Shown: positions 7,580 through 17,644 of the stretch, one piece after another
How positions within the stretch are numbered: position 1 is the first letter of the stretch
Layout of the letters: each line of letters opens with the position of its first letter
Assembly: GCF_007000325.2 (NCBI RefSeq)
Contig: NZ_CP117268.1
Location: 1,178,001-1,242,000 of the forward strand
DNA from: Rhizobium rhododendri
GTDB taxonomy: Bacteria > Pseudomonadota > Alphaproteobacteria > Rhizobiales > Rhizobiaceae
Reading direction: 5' to 3'
Length of the DNA: 64,000 bases
Notes under the pieces: generated by a model
Database searches by the model: none
Seen by the model: only the letters and a program-made list of their open reading frames with translations
Told to the model about the DNA's origin: nothing
Position numbers and translations under genes: made by a program

Positions 7580-10500
7580 CTAGAACCTGACAGCCAGATT
7601 GGCCTTGACCGTCTGGCTGAGGCTGCTGCTGCCATATTGGCCGCTATAGGTGATGCCGATGGTCGATGCCTGGGCGGCGGCGAAATCCAGGCCGGCGTCG
7701 AGGACGAGGCTATCTTTGTCGAGCGCCGTGCCGACGGTGGTGAAATCGTCGCCGCCGGCAAAGTGGAACGAAGACTGCGTCGTCGTATCGCCGTAAGCAT
7801 GGCGCCAGCCAACAGAACTGCGCGCCGTTGCGTCAAGACCGGCCAGCGCGAACCCGGTTGAGGAGCGCAGACCTAGCGTGGTAAAAGTAACCCCCGCGTT
7901 CTCGGCAGCGCTGCTCAAGGCGGCCGACCCGCCGGTCTCGTTGAAAGCGTCACTGTGCTGATGAACATAGGCGGCATTGGCGAAAGGTTCGAAGGCCAGT
8001 CTGCCGGCATCGATGCGGTAGCCGAGCTCGCCGTAGATCTGCGCCGTTGCTGCGTCGTAGTCGGCCGCCAAACTCTGTGAAAAGCCAGAAAATTCGACCT
8101 TTCGCTGCGTTGCGATCGACTGCCTCTCGTAGAGCGCGCCGACGCGCAAGGCCAGCGGTCCCCACTGGTTGCCGCCATAGACCCCGACATCGTAATTGTC
8201 GCTGCTACCGGACGCGCTGCCGTTGGCCTGATCGAAATTGCCTTTGCTATAGCCGCCCATCACACCGATCCGCCATGTCGTCTCGCGGAACGGGGCATCC
8301 GCGCCGATTGCCACGCCCCCGACCGAATCCTTGATACCGGCGGCGTTGGCGTCGCCGTCCGTCCTGCCCCAGCCGCCATAGGCCTGACCCCAACCGACAG
8401 CCCGCGCACTATAGGGATCGGCAAGGATGGCCGCGGCAGCCTGTGCCGCGGGCGTGGTGCTCTGCGTTTCGCCATAGCCGAGAGCGCTGCTTGCGCCGCC
8501 GGGCGGACCTCCGAGCACAAAGACGCTCCCGCTGGCCGCGCCAATGCCGTCAAAGGCACTGCGCAGGCGGTCGATGCCAATGGTGCGCACGAAGCGGCTG
8601 TTGTCAAAAGTGGCGGTGGTCAACGCGCCATGCAGCGCGCCGGCCAGCTGACCAAAAGCATTGCGCGCCTGCTCGGCACTCAGCGTTTCGACAGACTGGT
8701 AAAGCGAATTATCACCGCCCAGACTTTCCACGCCCTCAGCGGCGGAGCGCTGGTTAACGGTCCTGGCGGTTGAGGCAAAGGCGACAGTGTTGCGGGTGAG
8801 CGTCAGGGTGACATCGTCTGTATCGTAGCCGAGCGTCGTATCGACGAAGGCGGCAGACGAGGCGACGGCGCCGAACGTGCCGATAACGCCGCGGCTCGCC
8901 GAGAGAACGGTGTAAGTCTTGCCAGCCCGCAGGCCGCTAGTATCGCCAAGGCTCACCGCAGCCCCGCTCACGAGCCTCGCCGTGCCGCTCACCTTGATCA
9001 GGTCGCTTCCCGTCCCATCGACGTCGACAGTGTAGAGAGCGCCGCTGGCGAACGTCAGATCGCCGGCGACCGTGAGGATTCCGACGCCGCTGCCCGGCGC
9101 AATGGTGGCGCCCGATGCGACGGACGTCGTTCCGACGGTGCCGGTGCCTGACAGGACGCCGCTGTTGACGAGCATCGTGCCGCCAAGCAGGCCGTTTACC
9201 GCCAGCCTTCCGCCTGAGACGGTGGTGATCCCGGAAAAACTGCTGGAATCGCTGCTCAAGGACACGCTGCCGTCGGCAACATCTATGGCGCCATTGCCGT
9301 CAACAGACGCCGAAAGGGTGTAGGCCGGACCGCCGAAATTGAAAACGAGGGTGCCGCTGCCAGCGCCGAAGTGGATGGCACTGGTGTCGAGCGTTGCTGC
9401 ACCGGCGGCGGTCTGGCCCAGCGTGGAGCCGACATTCAAGGTGCCGGTCGAGCCCGCCTGTGCGGCGATGGTAATGCTGCCAGCAGAGATCGTCCCGCCA
9501 TCGGCAACAGTCACGGTGCCGGTGCTGGCATCGCCGATGGTCAGGCTGCCTGCGGTCGAAAAGGTCGAGCCGTCGCCGGTAACAGTCACCTTGCCGGTCG
9601 AGCCGGCATCTCGGCCGATCGTCGTCGACGAGGCACTGAGCGTGCCGCCCAGAGTGACTTGCAGCGCACCGGTGCCGGCGCCCCCGACGATGAGGTCACC
9701 GTCGTCGCGCCAGGTGCTGCCGGCGCCAGTCACAAGGACAGTGCCGCTGCCATTGAAACTGTCACCCAGAACGAGCCCATTCGATTGGACAGTCCCGGCA
9801 TTGGTGATTTTTGTAAGGCCGCTGCCGCTTCGGCCGACGATCACCGAATTTGTGACATCCCATTGCGTGCCGCCACCGTCGACAGTGACTATGCCGCTAT
9901 CCCCGCCTGCATATCCCAGGGTCGCCGAGCTGCTCTCGACTTGACCAGCGCCGCTGATGTCGAGCGTGCCGTTGCCGGGGCCAGTGACGCCGCCGCCGTC
10001 ACCGCCAATCAAGAGCGCTCCGGACGTCCAGACGGACCCAAGGCCGCCGACACGGACCGAGCCGTTGGCATGAGCACCAATGACGGCGCTGCCGCTGGAG
10101 ACGGTGGCGCCAGAAAAGATTGTCAGACTGGCATCGCCCGCCTGGCCGACGATCAGTGAACCGTGTGTGTCGAAGGCGCTGCCGCTGCCGCTGAGACCGA
10201 CCGTGCTGCCGTCGCTGCCGGCAAGACTGCCAATGACGGTGCTGTCGACCGATACAGTGGCTCCGGTTGAGATGGAGACGGTACCGAGGCCACCATCGCC
10301 GACCGTGAGATCGCCGGCCGTCCAGGTGGTGCCGCCGCCGGCAATATTGACCGTGCCTGTAGCCCCTGCAACCTGTGCGATGGTCGTCTCGGCGGTGGAT
10401 GCTGCGGCGCCGGTGACCACCTCGAAGCGGCCAGCGCCTGCCTTGCCGATGACGAAGGGGCCGCTCGTCTGGAAATAGGAACTTCCACCGCTCACCCCGA

Positions 10501-11014
10501 TGGTCCCGGAACTGCCGCTATCCGCCGCGATGGTCGCCGCACCGCTGCCGCTGTAGCCGCCAGCGGCCGTGATCGTCACAATGCCAAGTCCGGCATTACC
10601 GACCGTCAGATCGCCATTGCTCCAACGCCCAAGCGAGCCGGAGACGGTCACGCTGCCGTTGGCCGTGGCTCCGGCACCAAGATTTGCCGTCGTGGAGGTA
10701 AGTGCATTGTTGATGGTGAGATTGCCGCTTGCACCATTGCCGACCGTCAGCCCGGCAATATTCGGGATCGGCGCTCCGAGATTATTGTAAATGATGGCAG
10801 AAGCTGGCGTGTCGATATCGACACTGTCTCCGGCCTGAGGTGCGTGGCCCGCAGCGCCTCCGTTCAGCCAGTTGCCGTCCTTCGTCCAATCAGTATCCAC
10901 AGTGCCGCTCCAAGACAAGGAGTCGGCGGCGGCGGGACCCATAGCGGCGGTCAGCAACGTGATGGAGGCCAATAAAGTTTTAAAAAATGGTTTGCTGTAC
11001 AAGTCATGTTCCAT
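7580..11014 (-). CDS. Type V autotransporter with beta-helical passenger
   Basis: From the ATG at 11014 there are 1144 residues (an ATG 36 bases earlier is in frame). The signal peptide ends near GPAAADS. A long Gly/Ser/Thr/Ala-rich passenger contains many repeats of about 20-50 residues of the type TVGNGASGNLT / IIGSLAGSDGS / LTIGDASTGT, expected to form a parallel beta-helix. The last ~270 residues form the 12-strand beta-barrel, ending in the terminal Phe (KANLAVRF) that BamA recognises. There is no protease triad or RGD that I can see. It probably acts at the surface in adhesion or aggregation. High G+C and repeats create long antisense open frames, which I do not call. Confidence 0.92.
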   Translation of the reverse strand: MEHDLYSKPFFKTLLASITLLTAAMGPAAADSLSWSGTVDTDWTKDGNWLNGGAAGHAPQAGDSVDIDTPASAIIYNNLGAPIPNIAGLTVGNGASGNLTINNALTSTTANLGAGATANGSVTVSGSLGRWSNGDLTVGNAGLGIVTITAAGGYSGSGAATIAADSGSSGTIGVSGGSSYFQTSGPFVIGKAGAGRFEVVTGAAASTAETTIAQVAGATGTVNIAGGGTTWTAGDLTVGDGGLGTVSISTGATVSVDSTVIGSLAGSDGSTVGLSGSGSAFDTHGSLIVGQAGDASLTIFSGATVSSGSAVIGAHANGSVRVGGLGSVWTSGALLIGGDGGGVTGPGNGTLDISGAGQVESSSATLGYAGGDSGIVTVDGGGTQWDVTNSVIVGRSGSGLTKITNAGTVQSNGLVLGDSFNGSGTVLVTGAGSTWRDDGDLIVGGAGTGALQVTLGGTLSASSTTIGRDAGSTGKVTVTGDGSTFSTAGSLTIGDASTGTVTVADGGTISAGSITIAAQAGSTGTLNVGSTLGQTAAGAATLDTSAIHFGAGSGTLVFNFGGPAYTLSASVDGNGAIDVADGSVSLSSDSSSFSGITTVSGGRLAVNGLLGGTMLVNSGVLSGTGTVGTTSVASGATIAPGSGVGILTVAGDLTFASGALYTVDVDGTGSDLIKVSGTARLVSGAAVSLGDTSGLRAGKTYTVLSASRGVIGTFGAVASSAAFVDTTLGYDTDDVTLTLTRNTVAFASTARTVNQRSAAEGVESLGGDNSLYQSVETLSAEQARNAFGQLAGALHGALTTATFDNSRFVRTIGIDRLRSAFDGIGAASGSVFVLGGPPGGASSALGYGETQSTTPAAQAAAAILADPYSARAVGWGQAYGGWGRTDGDANAAGIKDSVGGVAIGADAPFRETTWRIGVMGGYSKGNFDQANGSASGSSDNYDVGVYGGNQWGPLALRVGALYERQSIATQRKVEFSGFSQSLAADYDAATAQIYGELGYRIDAGRLAFEPFANAAYVHQHSDAFNETGGSAALSSAAENAGVTFTTLGLRSSTGFALAGLDATARSSVGWRHAYGDTTTQSSFHFAGGDDFTTVGTALDKDSLVLDAGLDFAAAQASTIGITYSGQYGSSSLSQTVKANLAVRF

Positions 11015-11372
11015 CGAAAGGCAATCTTCTGCTAACCGGTTATTAAGCATAAAAGATACAAGACAATTAACGTTTAGATCCTCGGTCGAATGACATATTC
11101 GCTGTCACCAGTCTTGTATTACTATTTTTCGTTGTCAACAAAAGAAAAGAACATAACACCCGGGCCTGAAGCAAGATCTGCTAAAGTCAATTTGTCAAAG
11201 TGCCTCGGCTTACTTGCCCATGGACACGCTATTGCACCATTATCGAACAAGGTTGATGAAGATCCGGGCTCAACACCTCTTACAGTGCCTTGCCTTTTTC
11301 CTGATATGTGGCGTGGTTTTTATCGTCTTCGGCCGATTACTCCCGAGAACGAGGACGTCGCCATGGGCTTTC

Positions 11373-11654
11373 CTAACCGCCCATCATCCCCGCACACGAT
11401 GAGCACCGCACGCCCAAATGGTCGTCATAAGCCCCCTTGAGAAGGTCGATGTAGTCGACGGACTTGAATTTGGCAGCCCACGGAACCGGGCCGCTATCAC
11501 CGCGCAGTCGGTCAATCATTGCCTTTTTCCAGAAACCGTCCTCAAAGTCCGAATTTTCAATGCGAAAAATCGAACCGTGCGCTTCACATTTTGCAAGATT
11601 ACCTTTTGCGACCAAATATCCCGTAGCCAGAGCCAAGAAGTCTTCTTGCTGCAT
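11373..11654 (-). CDS. Small hypothetical protein
   Basis: This 93-residue protein starts at an ATG with an AAGGCAAGGA ribosome site just upstream. Protein-like composition runs throughout: FLALATGYLVAKGNLAKCEA, an aromatic centre, and a tail with two cysteines (RCSSCAG). It could be a small effector or metal-binding protein, but I do not recognise the family. It lies upstream of the autotransporter on the same strand with 350 bases between, so it probably has its own promoter. Confidence 0.55.
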   Translation of the reverse strand: MQQEDFLALATGYLVAKGNLAKCEAHGSIFRIENSDFEDGFWKKAMIDRLRGDSGPVPWAAKFKSVDYIDLLKGAYDDHLGVRCSSCAGMMGG

Positions 11655-12596
11655 TCCTTGCCTTTTCGTCCCATGACCGTCTGAGAGGTCAGATCAATTT
11701 GCGTAAAACTCGAAGCGACGCAACCCTAAATACAACTAAATATTGACTCCGAAAGTCTTCAAACAATTATGAAGGGTCTCTATTCCTCGAGATCGAGGCT
11801 TGGTCACGATGTCAACGCTTCCAACGCCTGGCGGACTTGGCACGGGTCAAACTCTCTTCTGCCGGTTGACTGAAGTAGATATGCTCAGGCTGGCATTCCG
11901 AAGCTCAGCTTCACCTATCTTCATCATGCTCCAGGAGACTTCGGCGCCTGCAAGCGCTGTGCATGCGGGGTCCCGTGTACGTCGGCGCCGACGGCGCCAT
12001 GCTTGTCAAAGGCGAACCAAGGCTCGGCTCGCGCATTGAACTTGCGGAAAAACAGCGGTGGTGATCGCTCGATCAGCGACGTTGTAATATGAGCCCTTCC
12101 AACACCGGGGCGACCGATCGGCGCTTTGGGCGGACTGGTGTGCGATCACCTTGCGAGATGGACAGTCGTCGTTGAGATACCATAAGAGTCCTTCTCGCTT
12201 GACGACCCTCTGCGGCAAATAATGGAAAGCGGCAAGCGCGATCCAGCCCCTAGTACCCCGTCAATTTTATCGTGCGGAGACTGACGCCTTGGATTGAATT
12301 GGCTTTTTGGGTCGTTTGCGTGCAGTTGTTCTTGGACTTTTGGAAGTATGGCGCCGATTTTTTCGCATGGGAACTCCCGAGCAATCACCAAGGCTCTACG
12401 ACTGTTGTGGGATGATAGTTTCGCCAGTCGCAAACTTCCATGTTCTTGAGGCAAAGATCATCGCTTTGAGTGCGCCGAATTTGTCGGAAAGGTTGACCAA
12501 AGGAAATCATAGCGCCGGTTAAGCGTAAGATCGGCTGATGTCCCAACACTGACATGGAACGCCGCCCGCCCCCGAAAGGCGAGCAGCGCTTGGTCC
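11655..12596. other. Long non-coding or degraded stretch
   Basis: Nearly 950 bases contain only short, low-quality open frames. The part at about 11950-12050 reads weakly protein-like on the plus strand (VYVGADGAMLVKGEP) and may be gene debris, but nothing can be named. Confidence 0.35.
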
Positions 12597-13484
12597 TTAC
12601 TTCAGGGCTGCGAGCAGCGCCTTGAAACCGTCTTCGACGGACGGACGGATATCGGCACGCGACAAGGCGAAGGCGACGTTGGCGAGGATGAAGCCATCCT
12701 TGGCGCCGCAGTCATAGGTTTCACCCTTGAAGTGGTAGCCAGCGAAATCCTGCTGCTTGGCAAGCTTCAGCATGCCGTCGGTCAGCTGGATCTCGTTGCC
12801 GGAGCCGCGCTCCTGATGCTCGAGGATGTGGAAGATCTCGGGCTGGAGAATGTACCGGCCGTTGATGAAGAAGTTCGACGGGGCAGAACCCTGCGGCGGC
12901 TTCTCGACCATTTCGGTTACCCGGAAGCCGTTGCCGATGCTTTCGCCGACGCCGACGATGCCGTATTTATGGGTCTGGTCCGGCGCACATTCCTCGACGC
13001 CGATGACGTTGCCGCCGCTCTGCTCGTAGAGTTCGATCATGCTTTTCATGCAGCCGACATCGGATTGCATGACCATGTCGGGCAGCAACAGCGCAAATGG
13101 CTCGTCGCCGACGATTTCGCGCGCACACCAGACCGCGTGGCCGAGGCCGAGCGGCTCCTGCTGGCGGGTAAAGCTGGCCGTGCCGGCAATCGGCAGCAGG
13201 TTGTTGAGCAGCGTCAACTCGGCCTTCTTGTTACGCTGGCGCAGCGTCTGCTCAAGTTCGAACTGGATGTCGAAATAGTCCTCAATGACGTGCTTGCTGC
13301 GTCCGGTGACGAAGACAAAATGCTCGATGCCGGCTTCCATCGCCTCATCTACGACGTACTGGATGACCGGCTTATCGACGACCGTCAGCATTTCCTTCGG
13401 TACTGCCTTTGTTGCCGGCAGAAACCGCGTTCCAAGGCCAGCGACCGGAAACACAGCCTTACGTACTTTCTTATGCAGTCCCAC
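12597..13484 (-). CDS. galU: UTP--glucose-1-phosphate uridylyltransferase (GalU/ExoN)
   Basis: The enzyme makes UDP-glucose from UTP and glucose-1-phosphate for exopolysaccharide and glycogen-type pathways. The nucleotide-binding signature [19 protein letters not shown] opens the protein, VEKPP and [10 protein letters not shown] follow, and the 295-residue length is normal. I choose the GTG at 13482-13484 because AGGAGG lies 7 bases before it and the protein then begins at the conserved [13 protein letters not shown]. The frame runs further upstream but without homology. It diverges from the UDP-glucose dehydrogenase gene, so the two share a 750-base control region and consecutive pathway steps. 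Confidence 0.95.
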   Translation of the reverse strand: MGLHKKVRKAVFPVAGLGTRFLPATKAVPKEMLTVVDKPVIQYVVDEAMEAGIEHFVFVTGRSKHVIEDYFDIQFELEQTLRQRNKKAELTLLNNLLPIAGTASFTRQQEPLGLGHAVWCAREIVGDEPFALLLPDMVMQSDVGCMKSMIELYEQSGGNVIGVEECAPDQTHKYGIVGVGESIGNGFRVTEMVEKPPQGSAPSNFFINGRYILQPEIFHILEHQERGSGNEIQLTDGMLKLAKQQDFAGYHFKGETYDCGAKDGFILANVAFALSRADIRPSVEDGFKALLAALK

Positions 13485-14233
13485 ACTTACCTCCTGGGCG
13501 ATCCGCCGCCCCTCGTTGATTGAAAGCGACCACATGGCTAAATTAAAAATGCTACGATTTGGCAAATAGAATCTGCGGCCTAGTAGCATGGTAAAGAGTT
13601 TTGGGACGCAGTTTGTCAAACTCAACTTTCCTGAAACAAGAAAAATAAAGTACCCGCCTGAACTGGCACGCTTGCGGCACAGAGCTAGCAAGTCGTCTCG
13701 GCACCTATCCGGCAATCATCTTTAGCTTCCTATTCTATTGCACTTGTGGGCACCGAAGCCCGCCTGTATTGGCACGACGAAATATTATCGTTTTAGACTT
13801 ATACATCACCGCGCTCAAACCGGATTTTTGGATTTGCCAAGCCACAAACGCCCGGAATAGCCTACCAGCGATAGAAATCCCACGAATAACCGTGCAATGG
13901 AGGAACGTGTGGAGGTGCAAAGCCCCACCTCTAGCCGGCCTCGCATCCGATCTGCTCACGTCGGCATCTACCACACTGACGAACGGGCCCTAGTCGCGAA
14001 ACATGGCCCATGTCTCACCGTCCTTCGCCGCTCGACGCGTGGAAATGTAGGTGCCGCAGTTACCGTAGTTTTTAATGTTGACTGGCAGGGTACGACCTTC
14101 AGTCACGCTGGTTTTTGTTCGCAGCTTACAATAGTAGGTCACAAATCAAGATTTCGCTTGCGTTGCATTGCAGCGAAATCACCAATAATAAAATCCAGTG
14201 TCGCGTTGACGTTGTCTGAAAAGAAGAAAATCG
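13485..14233. promoter_or_regulatory. Divergent control region between galU and ugd
   Basis: The 750 bases between the starts of galU and the dehydrogenase gene hold no convincing gene. The AT-rich part at about 13540-13660 lies where a galU promoter would be expected, but I cannot point to definite -35/-10 boxes or an operator. Confidence 0.4.
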
Positions 14234-15349
14234 ATGCGTATAACGATGATCGGGTCTGGTTATGTGGGTTTGGTGTCAGGCGTCTGCTTTGCGGATTTCG
14301 GCCATGACATCATCTGCGTCGACAAGGACGAGAAGAAGATTGCAGCCTTGCGGGCCGGCGAGATCCCGATCTTCGAGCCGGGGCTCGAAAGTCTCGTGGC
14401 GGAAAATGTCCGCTCGGGCCGACTGTCGTTTTCGACGGAAGTGGCAGAAAGCGTCGCCGCCAGCGATGTCGTCTTCATCGCCGTCGGCACCCCGTCGCGC
14501 CGTGGCGATGGTCATGCCGACCTATCCTACGTCTATGCAGCTGCCCGCGAAATCGCCACGCACGTCAAGGGCTTCACCGTCATCGTCACCAAATCGACTG
14601 TTCCTGTCGGCACCGGCGATGAAGTGGAGCGGATCATGCGCGACACCAACCCGGACGCAGACATCGCCGTCGTGTCCAACCCCGAATTCCTGCGCGAAGG
14701 CGCCGCCATCGAGGACTTCAAGCGGCCGGACCGCATCGTCATCGGCCTCGACGACGATCGTGCCCGGGCCGTGATGACCGAAGTCTACCGGCCGCTCTAC
14801 CTCAACCAGGCGCCGCTGCTGTTCACCTCGCGCCGCACGTCGGAACTGATCAAGTACGCCGCAAACGCCTTTCTCGCCATGAAGATTACCTTCATCAACG
14901 AGATGGCCGATCTCTGCGAGAAAGTCGGCGCCAATGTCCAGGAGGTCTCCCGCGGCATCGGGCTCGGTGGCCGTATCGGCGCCAAATTCCTGCATGCGGG
15001 CCCAGGCTATGGCGGCTCCTGCTTTCCGAAGGACACGTTGGCTCTGGCAAAGACCGCCCAGGATCACGACAGCCCGGTGCGCCTCATCGAAACGACCATC
15101 TCGATCAACGATAACCGCAAGCGGGCCATGGGTCGCAAGGTGATCGCGGCTGTTGGTGGAGACGTTCGCGGCAAGAGCGTCGCGGTCCTCGGTCTGACCT
15201 TCAAGCCGAACACCGACGACATGCGCGACAGCCCTGCGATCTCGATCATCCAGACCTTGCAGGATGCCGGCGCCAAGGTGGTCGGTTACGACCGATGCCA
15301 GATCGGATGCATTATCCCCACGATGCTGCAAGATGCCCGCTGTGGATGA
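14234..15349 (+). CDS. ugd: UDP-glucose 6-dehydrogenase, C-terminally truncated
   Basis: The enzyme oxidises UDP-glucose to UDP-glucuronate with NAD. The N-terminal Rossmann motif is GSGYVGLVSGV, then VGTPS, KSTVPVGT and NPEFLREG. The catalytic cysteine is near residue 262 in GPGYGGSCFPKDT, and the NAD/UDP domain linker LTFKPNTDDMRDSP is present. After AKVVGYD (about residue 354) similarity stops and 17 unrelated residues lead to a stop. Full-length enzymes have about 430-440 residues, so some 80 residues of the UDP-binding domain are missing and activity is doubtful. The loss coincides with the tail of the convergent GGDEF gene, so a deletion or rearrangement joined them. Confidence 0.88.
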   Translation: MRITMIGSGYVGLVSGVCFADFGHDIICVDKDEKKIAALRAGEIPIFEPGLESLVAENVRSGRLSFSTEVAESVAASDVVFIAVGTPSRRGDGHADLSYVYAAAREIATHVKGFTVIVTKSTVPVGTGDEVERIMRDTNPDADIAVVSNPEFLREGAAIEDFKRPDRIVIGLDDDRARAVMTEVYRPLYLNQAPLLFTSRRTSELIKYAANAFLAMKITFINEMADLCEKVGANVQEVSRGIGLGGRIGAKFLHAGPGYGGSCFPKDTLALAKTAQDHDSPVRLIETTISINDNRKRAMGRKVIAAVGGDVRGKSVAVLGLTFKPNTDDMRDSPAISIIQTLQDAGAKVVGYDRCQIGCIIPTMLQDARCG

Positions 15350-16109
15350 CACAATTACGGCCCGATGATTTTGCAAGATACAGCGCTTGGTCGCAGGCGC
15401 TGAAGAGCATCTCGAAGGAACTATAGTCCTCTTGATCCGCGACACCCCCAGAAACCGTGACTGCGACGCGTCCAGATCCCGACATAACGCCGCGCGCAGC
15501 GACCATCTCGCCGAACCGTTTCGCTAGCGCCAACCGTTCAGATGGCGTTAGCTTGCAGATCAGTACCGCGAACTCTTCTCCGCCGATGCGCGCTACCGGG
15601 TGATCAGCGCCAAAAAACTCCGCGAGTTGATTGGAGACGGCGATAATTGCTTGATCGCCGAAGGCATGCCCATGCTGGTCATTGATAGCTTTGAATTTAT
15701 CGATATCGAAGAGAACTAGCGATGAACTGCGCGGCGCCAGCGAAACTTCGTCGAGAAAAGCCCTCCGGTTCAACAAGCCGGACAACATATCGGTGCGGCT
15801 CAACCTCTCGAAAGTCGCTCTTGAGATGGTCAGATGATGGATTGCCAATCCGACGACATAGACAACAGGAAACGTGATGCCAGAGGCGACGAGTGTTGAT
15901 ATTATGAACCCAACCGCAGCAGCTGGTACTACATCGTAGGGAAGAAGCCCAAGTGCATTCAACGAAAAATGCGCGACCAAGTTCAATAGATCGGCGGTAA
16001 TAGTAACGGCTGCCGTCATACGAACGGCAAATAGCCATACCTGCTCACGGCTTTCAAAGCGATCTGTCGCACACGCTCGCTCGATGTATCGTTCAATTGA
16101 AAATGCCAT
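15312..16109 (-). CDS. Membrane-bound diguanylate cyclase (GGDEF)
   Basis: The protein makes the second messenger c-di-GMP from two GTP. Two hydrophobic segments in the first ~90 residues anchor it, followed by a signalling helix. The GGDEF domain starts at SRTDMLSGLLNRRAF, with the metal and substrate site FDIDKFKAIND and an intact active loop ARIGGEEFAV. The RxxD inhibitory site that should lie a few residues before GGEEF is absent (FGAD instead), so product inhibition is unlikely. I prefer the ATG at 16107-16109 because the upstream 22 codons lack a ribosome site. Its 3' end overlaps the broken end of ugd, and its last residues may come from the junction. Confidence 0.88.
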   Translation of the reverse strand: MAFSIERYIERACATDRFESREQVWLFAVRMTAAVTITADLLNLVAHFSLNALGLLPYDVVPAAAVGFIISTLVASGITFPVVYVVGLAIHHLTISRATFERLSRTDMLSGLLNRRAFLDEVSLAPRSSSLVLFDIDKFKAINDQHGHAFGDQAIIAVSNQLAEFFGADHPVARIGGEEFAVLICKLTPSERLALAKRFGEMVAARGVMSGSGRVAVTVSGGVADQEDYSSFEMLFSACDQALYLAKSSGRNCVIHSGHLAASWG

Positions 16110-16175
16110 GTGCGTTAGACCCTGTGAAGTCGCTTTCGAAAACCTTGGGCTGACTTCAACCGCTGGAGATTTCAT

Positions 16176-16584
16176 GATGTCAAATACGACGAATGAATAG
16201 AGGGCAAACTCGTTGACTTTCCGTCAATATGCCCCTTCGCTTATTAAACAACGCCTAAATTGCGATGACGTCCATTCGGCTGGTGTCATTTTGGGGCAGA
16301 CCAGCTTCACGATGAGGCACCATTCCGTATACCTTGATGTATCCCTTCCCACGAGATCGTCGGCAAGTTAATCTAAGCCATGTCCTTTACCTCTATAAAT
16401 GGACGCTACGACATGGGCTGCATACCTGGGTCGCATGCCAGCAGCTTTCCTATTGGTAGTAATAGATTGCCTTGAACTGTGGGAATAGCAGGAGAGTTTA
16501 CCTTTTCGACTAAGATTAAAGACGGGTTGCAGTTGCGAAGCCCTGCGATTATGGCATGCTCTTGTCATGAAACCGGAGGAAAGC
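16176..16584. other. Intergenic region, no gene seen
   Basis: About 400 AT-richer bases lie upstream of the diguanylate cyclase and of the small gene at 16585. They probably carry promoters for both, but no site is definite. Confidence 0.35.
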
Positions 16585-16755
16585 ATGCCGACATCACTGC
16601 AGGACACTTTCGAACGCCTCGAAACTGAGTGGAAAGAGCTTCGCGAGAACAACGACGATCACACTGACAACCAGAACGAACTCGATGCTGCCCTCGCAGA
16701 AATTAGTGTTCAACGCATCAAGGAATTGGCGATATTGGCAATAGTTTTCCGTTGA
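16585..16755 (+). CDS. Small acidic hypothetical protein
   Basis: The ATG at 16585 lies 4 bases after a clear GGAGGAA ribosome site, giving 56 residues; an in-frame ATG at 16567 lacks such a site. The sequence is strongly charged and helical (TFERLETEWKELRENNDDH), ending in a short hydrophobic tail (AILAIVFR). It may be a small coiled-coil protein. The family is not recognised. Confidence 0.45.
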   Translation: MPTSLQDTFERLETEWKELRENNDDHTDNQNELDAALAEISVQRIKELAILAIVFR

Positions 16756-16838
16756 TCCGTGTTTTCAAGGACAGGTTACGGTTCACACGAATATTTCCAT
16801 TTTCACGCACGTCTTCCACCAAGTGAGAAATAGCACAG

Positions 16839-17069
16839 ATGAAATATGCACTTTTAGCGATAGTGATCCTTGCTGCACCGGCGGCACAAGCCCAAACCGA
16901 CACCCGCATTGCGCGGCCTGGCTGCATCGGGTCAGACTGCGGAATCACCCAAAGCAATCGACCGGGCGCCTATCTTAGAAAACCCCCCTCCGATCGCATT
17001 AACAGGCTGAACCAGAAGACCGGTCGCTGCTACATTGACGGCCGCGGAAAGCGGATTTGTAAACACTAG
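16839..17069 (+). CDS. Small secreted protein with signal peptide
   Basis: This 76-residue protein has a standard Sec signal (MKYALLAIVILAAPAAQA, cut before QT). The mature part is short and basic, with four cysteines (GCIGSDCG and CYIDGRGKRICKH), suggesting one or two disulphides in the periplasm. It follows the preceding small gene by 83 bases on the same strand. The function is unknown. Confidence 0.6.
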   Translation: MKYALLAIVILAAPAAQAQTDTRIARPGCIGSDCGITQSNRPGAYLRKPPSDRINRLNQKTGRCYIDGRGKRICKH

Positions 17070-17195
17070 GCTGCGAGTGCCCCTCTTGCTCGGCGGTCGT
17101 TAACCGTCTCATTAAACCATCACGAAAGCATTTCCTGGCCAAGGTCACGATCGCTCGGTAGACAATCAGTGGCACATGTGAAGAGGAAATTAACA

Positions 17196-17369
17196 ATGCC
17201 TGCTGACACATCATCGTTTAAGTACGCGATCGAAACCCGCGCGGTAAGCTTCGGTAGATGGGTCTACGTCATTTGTTTGAGTGAAAACAAGAGTAGGCCA
17301 AGCCGGAAATTTCCGACGCAAGAAGCTGCATTGAGAGAGGCCAAGGAGTTACTTTCCTATATGCGATAG
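17196..17369 (+). CDS. Small hypothetical protein
   Basis: The ATG at 17196 has AGAGGAA about 9 bases upstream and gives 57 residues. An ATG 27 bases earlier is possible but has no ribosome site. The pattern (RWVYVICLSENKSRPSRKFP then an alanine-rich helix) resembles small DUF domains of rhizobia with a beta-hairpin and a C-terminal helix. I cannot name it. Confidence 0.45.
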   Translation: MPADTSSFKYAIETRAVSFGRWVYVICLSENKSRPSRKFPTQEAALREAKELLSYMR

Positions 17370-17644
17370 CAGATGCGCTCGAAAACTTGAAAAAACGGGA
17401 GTGCCTGGTGCGAACGTCGGTCGCGTGCGCAAGAATCGCGATGAAATTAGTTTAGCTCTCTGATCATCGTAACAAAATCTCACTGGCATTGACTGCTATC
17501 ATGGGCCTAGTTCTCGATATAGGTTGAGCAGCGGAATACCAAGTTATTAGATGCTTTTTCGACGAAAATGGGGTAACGGTCGAGCTCAGCTATCTACACC
17601 AAATTGAGCCAAGTTTGCTCGACACCCAGGACTTCGCACTGTTC

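Noticed and set aside
9339..10478. Long plus-strand open frames of 130-260 codons across the autotransporter
   Set aside because: They are antisense to a repetitive, G+C-rich passenger domain. Their translation is proline/valine-rich repeat shadow with no domain or start signal.
11220..11402. Possible 60-residue single-span membrane protein
   Set aside because: One hydrophobic segment is present, but there is no ribosome site and it overlaps the end of a better-supported minus-strand gene.
12006..12454. Minus-strand frames in the gap before galU
   Set aside because: Two overlapping short frames have irregular composition and no ribosome site or family.
12732..13523. A 263-codon plus-strand frame opposite galU
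   Set aside because: It is the antisense shadow of a highly conserved gene and shows no domain.
14522..15445. A 307-codon minus-strand frame opposite ugd
   Set aside because: It is antisense to the conserved dehydrogenase motifs. Its residues are typical of a reverse-complement shadow.
15697..16038. Alternative minus-strand frame inside the GGDEF gene
   Set aside because: It is an out-of-frame shadow. The GGEEF active site and membrane helices are in the other frame.
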